From G963674505 sp964575975 (GTDB lineage: Bacteria > Desulfobacterota > Desulfobacteria > Desulfobacterales > SKZT01), in assembly GCA_964575975.1 (NCBI GenBank), contig CAZNTU010000166.1:1-12475 (forward strand): DNA of 12,475 nucleotides. The letters run 5' to 3'. The position numbers were made by a program, and so were the translations under genes. This document shows positions 7,381 through 12,475 of the stretch, piece after piece. The notes under the pieces are model-generated. The model was not told where the DNA came from. It did not search any database and saw only the letters and a list, made by a program, of their open reading frames with translations. Each line of letters opens with the position of its first letter. Within the stretch, counting starts at the first letter, position 1.

Positions 7381-7524
7381 CCCGACGCGTCCGACTCGTT
7401 TCGAGATGCTTTCGAATTGCGCATCTAAATTTACCGTTTTCCGTATTTTTCGATCGGGCGATCCGATTTTCGGAGACAAAAACGAATAATACCGATCCAA
7501 CTTTTTCATCGAAAGAGGTTTTGC

Positions 7525-9117
7525 ATGTTTAAAGTCATGATCAGGGACGGCATGTCCCCCATTGCGAAGGAAATCCTGGAGGCGACCGGGGAAATCGAGG
7601 TTGTCGTGGACAACGAGAAGGCGAACGCCGAGCCGGCCGTTCTGGCGGAACTGATACGCGAGTACGACGGCTTGGCGATCAGGAGCGGCACCAAGGTGCC
7701 GGAGTCGGTGCTGGAGACCCCGGGAAAGCTGAAGGTGATCGGAAGGGCCGGTGTCGGAGTGGACAACATCGACGCCAAGGCGGCCACGCGGCACGGTATC
7801 GTGGTGATGAACGCACCCGGCGGAAACACGGTCACAACCGCCGAGCACGCCATTTCTCTCATTCTTTCCCTCGCGCGGAACATACCGCAGGCTACGGCCT
7901 CCCTTCGCGGCGGAAAATGGGAAAAGAAAAAACTCATGGGCGTGGAACTGACCGGAAAGACGCTGGGAATCGTGGGATTGGGCCATATCGGCCGGGTAGT
8001 GGCCGACAGGGCGCGGGGCCTGAAAATGAGGGTGATCGCGGCCGATCCCTACGTGAGCGAGGACGCCGCCAAAAACCTTCACGTGGAACTGGTCTCCATG
8101 GACGACCTGGTCGCCCAGTCCGATTTCATCACCCTTCACGTGCCCAAGCTCGCGGAAACCGCCAACATGGTCGACGCGGCCATGATCGCGAAGATGAAGC
8201 CGGGCGTGAGAATCGTCAACGCCTCGCGCGGCGAGGTGGTCAACCTGGACGACCTCTACGAGGCGCTAAAAAGCGGGCACGTGGCCGGGGCCGCCCTGGA
8301 CGTTTTCCCGAAGGAGCCGCCGGACTATTCCCACCCGATCTTCGAACACCCGGCCGTCATTTTCACTCCCCACCTGGGGGCCAGCACCGGCGAAGCCCAG
8401 GACAAGGTGGCCGAGATGATCGCCAACCAAATGGCCGCCTATCTTTTGAACGGGGAGATAATCAACGCGGTCAACTTTCCGTCGCTTCCGAAGGAAACCC
8501 TCAAAAAGTTGGGACCCTATCTGGAACTGGCGGAAAACATGGGTTCCCTGATGGGGCAGATGGTCAGGCAAATTCACGACGTCACCATCAACTACTGCGG
8601 GAACGTCGCGCAATTGGACACGCGCCCCCTGACCCACGCAGCGCTTAAGGGAATTTTGAGCGCCTACACCCACAATCCGGTCAACTACGTGAGCGCCCCG
8701 GCAATCGCGAAGGACAAGGGAATCGACGTCCACGAAGTGATCGTCGAGGGCAAGGACGATTTCGCCGGTTCGATCCGGATCAAGTTCGAAGAACACCAGG
8801 AAGGACCGAACCAGATTTGGGGAACCATTTTCGGAAACAAGCACCCGAGGATCGTGAGACTCGGAGAGATTTACATGGACGCCATCCCCGAAGGCTACAT
8901 GATCATCGTCCAGAACATCGACAAGCCTGGCGTGATCGGCAATCTCGGCACCACCCTGGGCAAGCACGGAATCAATATCGGTCGGTTCCAGCTTGGAAGG
9001 CGCGACGACCGCGCCCTATGCATGATCAACATCGACACGCCCGCCGATGCTTCCGTCCTGGAGGAAATCATGGGATTGCCGAACATTCTTTCGGCTGTGC
9101 AAGTGCATTTGGATTGA
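7525..9117 (+). CDS. serA: D-3-phosphoglycerate dehydrogenase, SerA (long form with ACT domain)
   Basis: The product is 530 residues, the usual size of the long SerA type. It oxidises 3-phosphoglycerate to 3-phosphohydroxypyruvate with NAD+, the first step of serine synthesis. Residues 1-100 and 280-310 form the substrate-binding domain. The NAD-binding fold has GLGHIG at 151-156. The catalytic set is R235 (NASRGE), E264 (FPKEPP) and H283 (TPHLGAST). An intervening ASB domain spans about 320-450, and a C-terminal ACT domain about 458-530 (IIVQNIDKPGVIGNLGTTLG), usual for serine feedback. The start ATG follows AAAGAGG. It lies 208 nt after metF, beyond that gene's terminator, so it begins its own transcription unit. 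The AT-rich 7400-7520 segment presumably holds its promoter, but no clear -35/-10 pair was found. Serine supplies one-carbon units to folate, a loose link to the neighbours. Confidence 0.96.
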   Translation: MFKVMIRDGMSPIAKEILEATGEIEVVVDNEKANAEPAVLAELIREYDGLAIRSGTKVPESVLETPGKLKVIGRAGVGVDNIDAKAATRHGIVVMNAPGGNTVTTAEHAISLILSLARNIPQATASLRGGKWEKKKLMGVELTGKTLGIVGLGHIGRVVADRARGLKMRVIAADPYVSEDAAKNLHVELVSMDDLVAQSDFITLHVPKLAETANMVDAAMIAKMKPGVRIVNASRGEVVNLDDLYEALKSGHVAGAALDVFPKEPPDYSHPIFEHPAVIFTPHLGASTGEAQDKVAEMIANQMAAYLLNGEIINAVNFPSLPKETLKKLGPYLELAENMGSLMGQMVRQIHDVTINYCGNVAQLDTRPLTHAALKGILSAYTHNPVNYVSAPAIAKDKGIDVHEVIVEGKDDFAGSIRIKFEEHQEGPNQIWGTIFGNKHPRIVRLGEIYMDAIPEGYMIIVQNIDKPGVIGNLGTTLGKHGINIGRFQLGRRDDRALCMINIDTPADASVLEEIMGLPNILSAVQVHLD

Positions 9118-9129
9118 ACGACATCGGAA

Positions 9130-9774
9130 ATGGAATGCTATTCGGATTTTGAAAACCTTGAGAGGCACGAGTTCCGGGACGCGGACTACCGTATTCTCTG
9201 GCGCATTGGAACTTCGGGCATCGCGGTTTTTTGCATTCACGGAGGCGAGATCGAGCCGGGAACAACCCGTATCGCCAACGCCATTGCAGGGTGGGAACAT
9301 TCCTTTTACGCCTTCGAAGGGACCAAGAAATCCGGGAACCTGGCCTTGCATATCACCAGCACCAGATTTGACGAACCGAAAGCGTTGGAGATCGTCTGCC
9401 AGTCGGAGATTATCGTTTCCATTCACGGGAGCGCGAAGATGGAACCGATAGCAGAGTTGGGGGGACTGGACGAAGAGTTGAAGCATCGTATTCTGGAAGA
9501 ACTTCGCGAATCGGGTTTTCAAGCCGAGATACGCGATCGTCCGCCATTCTGCGCCACGAACCGGACGAATATTTGCAATTTGTGCGGTCGAGGAATGGGC
9601 GTTCAAATGGAAATCAGCCGCGGATTGCGAGCCAAGATGTTCCGAGACCTCACGCCTGCCGGCAGAAGGCATCACACAGCGGTGTTCGTCCGCTTCACGG
9701 AGTCGGTTCGCAAGGGGATCGCGCCGTTTGCGGCTATTCACGCCGAAACCCGATCTTTGCTCAATACGGATTGA
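9130..9774 (+). CDS. Poly-gamma-glutamate hydrolase family protein (PghP/YmaC-like, zinc peptidase)
   Basis: The protein has 214 residues. It resembles the gamma-polyglutamate hydrolase family, which contains phage PghP (which degrades capsular poly-gamma-glutamate of Bacillus) and chromosomal YmaC-like proteins of unknown role. Family features seen are AVFCIHGGEIEPGTTRIANAI (H37, probable zinc or active-site residues), LHITSTRFDEP (H74), IVSIHG (H99), and ICNLCGRGMGVQMEISRGLR, with two cysteines (C149, C152) and E161. No signal peptide is visible, so it is probably cytoplasmic. It starts 12 nt after serA and is probably co-transcribed with it; the ribosome binding site is weak (CGGAA). The natural substrate here is unknown; it could be a gamma-glutamyl compound such as folate polyglutamate, but that is speculation. 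Confidence 0.82.
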   Translation: MECYSDFENLERHEFRDADYRILWRIGTSGIAVFCIHGGEIEPGTTRIANAIAGWEHSFYAFEGTKKSGNLALHITSTRFDEPKALEIVCQSEIIVSIHGSAKMEPIAELGGLDEELKHRILEELRESGFQAEIRDRPPFCATNRTNICNLCGRGMGVQMEISRGLRAKMFRDLTPAGRRHHTAVFVRFTESVRKGIAPFAAIHAETRSLLNTD

Positions 9775-10211
9775 AAGGAAGTTCCAGAGAAGAGGCTTCC
9801 AAATTCCAACACCGCGTCGATAGGAACAACCAAGACCGCCGCCGAGGAAAAGGCGGAAAGCGAAAAATCGCCGGGCAGAGGTTCAACCGCAATGCGGGGT
9901 CTTCGGACCGCCTGCATGCCGGGCGATGTATGCCATTATCGGTTACAGGAAAGCGTGTAAAGCGGCGGCCAACCGCATTGGTTGCTCGACATGCGGCAGA
10001 TGGCCGCAGTCCGGAATGATTTCAAGGCGACCCGACGGCAGGCGTTGGATCGCCTGCCGCGCGTGGGCGATCGATAAACCTGAAAGTACGATATGCAATA
10101 CCGTAGTCCGACGTTGCGGAATGTTTTCATTCGGATTATTTCTCCGCGAATCGATTCGGATATCCGGAATCCATTCCAAAAAGAGGGGTAGCCAAGAGTA
10201 ACGCCATGCGG
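9775..10211. other. Gene-poor interval between pghP-like gene and psiE
   Basis: The 437 nt between two convergent genes hold the hydrolase remnant at 9943-10083 and little else. Short open frames on the + strand have Arg/Gln-rich, unconserved-looking translations. Hairpins exist (TGCGGC/GCCGCA at 9992-10008; CGGCAGGCG/CGCCTGCCG at 10036-10059) but have no T tract. No tRNA is seen. Confidence 0.6.
9943..10083 (-). pseudogene. Decayed C-terminal fragment of an alpha/beta hydrolase
   Basis: On the - strand the last 45 or so codons before the stop at 9943-9945 read SIAHARQAIQRLPSGRLEII followed by PDCGHLPHVEQPMRLAAALHAFL. This is the standard end of an alpha/beta-hydrolase fold, with the catalytic His in CGHLPHVEQP. 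The open frame extends only to 10179, and the expected upstream part (strand with the acid residue, nucleophile elbow GxSxG, oxyanion loop) is absent from all three - frames up to psiE. It is therefore a gene remnant cut by deletion or frameshift and overrun by the psiE end. The downstream 9775-9942 stretch has nothing recognisable. Confidence 0.72.
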
Positions 10212-10796
10212 TTACGGGGAAATATTAGGATTTAATCCCGAAGATTTGACGCCGTTGTTTTTTTCAGCGGTTCCTTTTGCAATCCCGGGCTGTTTGATCG
10301 ACCGTCCTTCCATAAAATATTCCTCGTCGATACCGTCTTGGGGCCGCTCGCACGATACCGACGACGCTTCGGTATTTTTTACCACCAGATAATAGCCTAT
10401 GCTCATGGACAAAACTACGGCGGCCGTCGCCCATATGTACTCCGTTCCGATCGTTTCGAAATCCAGGATGATCACTTTTCGGGCGATGGCCATCAGCGCC
10501 GTGGCCATGACGATTTTTACGTGAATGATATCGTCCCTTAAGTAAATGGTTATGTTGATAAATATTTCTATTGCGATCAAAACGCCCATAAACGCGCCGA
10601 AAGATGCAAGCATGTCGCTGATCGTAAGCATCATAAAAGGAGGAGTTATCAGCCTTCGGTAGATTACCCAGCCTACATCCACCACGCCCCACAAAATCAC
10701 AAGCGTCATCAGGGCCGCCAGACAACGCACGGCCATACGGATGACCGTCCTGAATTTCTGTATTATCGGCTCCTTCGGAGTATAGAGATCGTCCAT
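10212..10796 (-). CDS. psiE: PsiE-family (phosphate-starvation-inducible E) membrane protein
   Basis: The product is 194 residues, with about four membrane segments at residues 23-48, 57-85, 93-113 and 119-139. The family signature is strong between about 90 and 115: IIHVKIVMATALMAIARKVIILDF. The C-terminal 50 residues are polar and poorly conserved, longer than in E. coli PsiE. The molecular function of PsiE is unknown; in E. coli the gene is induced by phosphate starvation and by cAMP-CRP, but no Pho box was identified here. The start is the ATG at 10794-10796, preceded by only a weak ribosome site. A possible promoter lies 55 to 80 bases upstream. It is in the same direction as hypB but is separated by 114 nt with a small terminator-like hairpin, so it is probably a separate unit. 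Confidence 0.85.
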   Translation of the reverse strand: MDDLYTPKEPIIQKFRTVIRMAVRCLAALMTLVILWGVVDVGWVIYRRLITPPFMMLTISDMLASFGAFMGVLIAIEIFINITIYLRDDIIHVKIVMATALMAIARKVIILDFETIGTEYIWATAAVVLSMSIGYYLVVKNTEASSVSCERPQDGIDEEYFMEGRSIKQPGIAKGTAEKNNGVKSSGLNPNISP

Positions 10797-10851
10797 TATT
10801 TGCTCGCTGCGGCAATATAATTGTTTTTGATTCCGGGTTCTTTATCCCTAA

Positions 10852-10879
10852 ACCCTATTGCAAAATCGGGCATTGTCAA
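10852..10879 (-). promoter_or_regulatory. Possible sigma70-type promoter of psiE
   Basis: On the - strand, TTGACA (10874-10879) is followed after 16 nt by TAGGGT (10852-10857), about 55 nt before the psiE start codon. The -35 is perfect but the -10 is poor. Confidence 0.35.
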
Positions 10880-10892
10880 ACGAGCAGACTGT

Positions 10893-10912
10893 TAAAGAGC
10901 GGAACATCCGCT
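10893..10912 (-). terminator. Weak terminator-like hairpin at end of hypB
   Basis: On the - strand AGCGGA (10907-10912) and TCCGCT (10898-10903) form a 6-bp stem with loop TGT, followed by CTTTAA. It overlaps the hypB stop codon, and the T tract is short, so termination would be partial at best. Confidence 0.35.
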
Positions 10913-11576
10913 ATTTCAATTTTCCTTTTACTCGACTCTCGAGCCATCCGAGCCACCCTTCGAATCCATCCTCCGTCTTGGCGGAAATTTCGAAAACCGG
11001 TATCCCGGGATGGATCCGCAGGATGTTTTTGACGGCGACATCCTTGTCGAAATCCAAGTACGGCAGGAGGTCCGTCTTATTCAGAAGGGCCGCGTCGCAG
11101 ACCCTGAACATGACCGGATACTTGAGAGGCTTGTCCTCGCCCTCGGTGGTGCTTAGCACCACGACCTTGGCATCCTCTCCGATGTCGAACTCGGCCGGGC
11201 AGACCAGGTTGCCGACGTTTTCAACGATTAGCAAATCGATGTTCCCGAGGTCCAAATCCGAGGCCGCCGTCTCGACCACGTGGGCGGCCAAGTGGCAATC
11301 GCCCCCGAAGTCGTCCGTGCAAATTTGAACGACGGGAACGCCGGTCTTGGACAGGCGGTCGGCGTCGTTGGTCGTGCATACGTCGCCCACGATCACCGCG
11401 CTTCTGATGTCGGGCGAAAGCCTGACGAGCGTCTTTTCCAACGTGGCGGTCTTCCCCGACCCCGGCGAACTCATCATGTTCAACACAAACACCTTCTTGT
11501 CCGAAAAGAGCTTCCGGTTCCGTTGCGCCATCGTTTCGTTTACGCTCAACACCTTTTTCGCCACTTTGATTTCCAT
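10911..11576 (-). CDS. hypB: HypB, GTPase for nickel insertion into [NiFe] hydrogenase
   Basis: The product is 221 residues, the usual length for a HypB lacking the N-terminal His-rich stretch. HypB works with HypA to load Ni2+ into the hydrogenase large subunit in a GTP-dependent step. Visible are the P-loop SSPGSGKT (36-43), VGDVCTTNDADRL, the metal-site CH of GGDCHL (C94-H95), ENVGNLVCPAEFDIGED (C126), and the base-recognition motif NKTD (166-169). The start ATG has an AAAGGA ribosome site. It lies 58 nt after hypA and is very likely in the same operon. Its presence implies a [NiFe] hydrogenase in this organism, though none is encoded in the window. Confidence 0.96.
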   Translation of the reverse strand: MEIKVAKKVLSVNETMAQRNRKLFSDKKVFVLNMMSSPGSGKTATLEKTLVRLSPDIRSAVIVGDVCTTNDADRLSKTGVPVVQICTDDFGGDCHLAAHVVETAASDLDLGNIDLLIVENVGNLVCPAEFDIGEDAKVVVLSTTEGEDKPLKYPVMFRVCDAALLNKTDLLPYLDFDKDVAVKNILRIHPGIPVFEISAKTEDGFEGWLGWLESRVKGKLK

Positions 11577-11634
11577 TGCGTTTCCTTTTAGAGAAATTTT
11601 ACGTTCTTAATGAAAAAACCACGTTTCTTTTGCG

Positions 11635-11988
11635 TCACTCGCCTTCCTCCACCTCGATGGACACGATATCGAGTTCCCTTCCCGTAAGAAGTTCAACCGC
11701 TCCGCCGTCGCATTTTTCGCAAACGAAATTCGGTTGCTCGGCCGTCCAAGTTGTCTTGCAGTCGTTGCACCTGACGGTTACCGGAATTTCCTCTATTTCG
11801 AGTCGGGCGCCGTCCAGGGGGGTGTCCTTGGTCGCTATTTCGAAGCAGAATTTCAGGCTTTCCGGCACCACTGCGGCGAGCTTGCCGATTTGCAGGTTGA
11901 TAGCTCTTACCCGGGGTTTTTTCAGATTGGCGGGTACCGAATCCTCGGCGATTCTGACGATTTCCATGGCGATTCCCATTTCGTGCAT
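11635..11988 (-). CDS. hypA: HypA, nickel metallochaperone for hydrogenase maturation
   Basis: The product is 117 residues, starting MHEMGIAMEIV. The family invariably starts MHE because the N-terminal His2 binds nickel, so I reject the longer frame beginning at 12063 and choose the ATG at 11986-11988, which has GGTGA 5 nt upstream. The zinc site is C74xxC77 and C90xxC93 (RCNDC...VCEKC). HypA delivers nickel to the HypB-hydrogenase complex. It is the first gene of the hypAB pair, with a plausible promoter 142 nt upstream. Confidence 0.95.
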   Translation of the reverse strand: MHEMGIAMEIVRIAEDSVPANLKKPRVRAINLQIGKLAAVVPESLKFCFEIATKDTPLDGARLEIEEIPVTVRCNDCKTTWTAEQPNFVCEKCDGGAVELLTGRELDIVSIEVEEGE

Positions 11989-12129
11989 GTTTTCACCGCT
12001 TGCAAAAAATTCGAGTTTGCTTCGATTTCCGCCAGTGTTATATTCGAGCTTTCGCAACTGCAAACGCGCCGATCAACTTCGAGTTCTCGAATGCCTGATT
12101 CCCGGGTGCATCGGACGACGTCAAGGGAA

Positions 12130-12158
12130 ACTGTACTCAGCCCCGCAGGCTCTGTCAA
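12130..12158 (-). promoter_or_regulatory. Candidate sigma70-type promoter of hypAB
   Basis: On the - strand, TTGACA (12153-12158) is a perfect -35, the spacer is exactly 17 nt, and TACAGT (12130-12135) matches four of six -10 positions. Transcription would start near 12123, giving a leader of about 135 nt before hypA. Confidence 0.45.
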
Positions 12159-12272
12159 CACTGGCAGTCGCGTCGATGCGGGGGGCATGAGCGCTAACTT
12201 CGGAGCATTATTCATTAATCGATAGCTTGACATCGTAAACATAAGCCGCAACCAATTGAAATATTTCGACCT

Positions 12273-12441
12273 TGTGCGGTCGGGTCGCAATTCCCCCCTT
12301 GAGTGGGGGGGCTAGGGGGCGCAATTCCCCCCTTGAGGGGGGCTAGGGGGGTGTCGATGCGCCATGCTCGATCCATTGTTCACCGGAAACACCCCCCTAG
12401 CCCCCCTCAAGGGGGGAATCGCACCGCCCTCCGACCGCACA
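12273..12441. repeat. Nested G/C-rich inverted-repeat element (MITE/REP-like)
   Basis: The outermost arms TGTGCGGTCGG (12273-12283) and CCGACCGCACA (12431-12441) are perfect 11-nt inverted repeats. Inside, a 31-nt unit at 12324-12354 is perfectly inverted at 12389-12419 across a 34-nt spacer. A third copy, in direct orientation and imperfect (one extra T and an extra G), lies at 12287-12319. Each 31-nt unit is itself a hairpin, CCCCCCTTGAGGGGGG, followed by CTAGGGGGG. No transposase is visible in the window and there is no coding frame in the element. Such G-run repeats are often dispersed many times in a genome; copy number cannot be judged from one window. Confidence 0.85.
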
Positions 12442-12475
12442 GGTTGATAAATTCGGCATGTTACCCGTTAAGTTT

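Larger units (their letters stand above)
11989..12475. other. Non-coding right end of the window
   Basis: Nearly 490 nt upstream of hypA contain the candidate hypAB promoter (12130-12158) and the inverted-repeat element (12273-12441). The 12159-12272 part is AT-richer and no gene is recognised. Short frames that overlap hypA give translations unlike any family I know. Confidence 0.6.

Noticed and set aside
10036..10059. Intrinsic terminator between the convergent genes
   Set aside because: A perfect 9-bp stem, but no T tract on either strand; it lies in the hydrolase remnant and encodes part of it.
9775..10211. tRNA-Sec (selC)
   Set aside because: GGTTCAA and TTTCAAG strings were examined, but no matching acceptor, T and anticodon stems could be assembled.
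11989..12063. N-terminal extension of HypA by 25 residues
   Set aside because: HypA must begin MHE for nickel binding; the extension has no conserved features, and a ribosome site precedes the internal ATG.
12227..12260. + strand promoter with TTGACA at 12227-12232
   Set aside because: No acceptable -10 at 16-18 nt, and no gene downstream on that strand within the window.
12287..12419. CRISPR array
   Set aside because: Copies occur in both orientations, with spacing of one base or 34 nt, and are internally palindromic; no cas genes are seen.

Overview
The window looks like chromosomal DNA of a selenocysteine-using anaerobic bacterium with the Wood-Ljungdahl pathway, most likely a sulfate-reducing Desulfobacterota or a close relative. 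The reasons are Hdr/MvhD/MetVF gene content, a DsrK-like 'ECGH' iron-sulfur protein family, hypAB, moderately high GC, and G/C-rich dispersed repeats. The taxonomic call is an inference.

Positions 1-7316 (+ strand) hold one gene cluster: a 5'-truncated giant HdrA-like flavoprotein (GltD-like NAD(P)H module joined to HdrA modules), MvhD, a fused HdrC/HdrB-type iron-sulfur protein, MetV and MetF. The set corresponds to the MetFV-HdrABC-MvhD methylenetetrahydrofolate reductase described in Moorella thermoacetica. There MetFV carries the folate chemistry and the Hdr/MvhD part is thought to couple it to other electron carriers, possibly by flavin-based bifurcation. A 12-bp stem with a T tract at 7340-7380 closes the cluster.

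The main observation is that two consecutive genes are each interrupted by a single in-frame UGA at a position where the family normally has a metal-ligand cysteine: codon 16 of mvhD (CCDY-UGA) and codon 244 of the HdrC/HdrB fusion (TE-UGA-GH). Homology continues in frame across both. Each UGA is followed 14-16 nt later by a hairpin with the same GGC apical loop on a C-C-(U/G)/(A/C)-G-G closing stem, consistent with bacterial SECIS elements. I annotate both as selenoproteins. Standard gene calling would truncate or split them.

Positions 7525-9774 hold serA (D-3-phosphoglycerate dehydrogenase with ACT domain) and, 12 nt later, a poly-gamma-glutamate-hydrolase-family protein. Positions 9775-10211 are non-coding apart from the decayed C-terminal end of an alpha/beta hydrolase on the - strand. 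On the - strand follow a PsiE-family membrane protein (10212-10796), hypB (10911-11576) and hypA (11635-11988), the last two being nickel-insertion factors for [NiFe] hydrogenase. A good sigma70-like promoter lies upstream of hypA. The right end (12273-12441) is a nested G/C-rich inverted-repeat element, MITE- or REP-like, with no coding capacity.

The metabolic picture is that NAD(P)H and/or hydrogenase-derived electrons enter the HdrA flavoprotein. They then pass via selenocysteine-containing MvhD and the HdrC/HdrB iron-sulfur protein to or from MetV/MetF, which interconvert methylene- and methyl-tetrahydrofolate.
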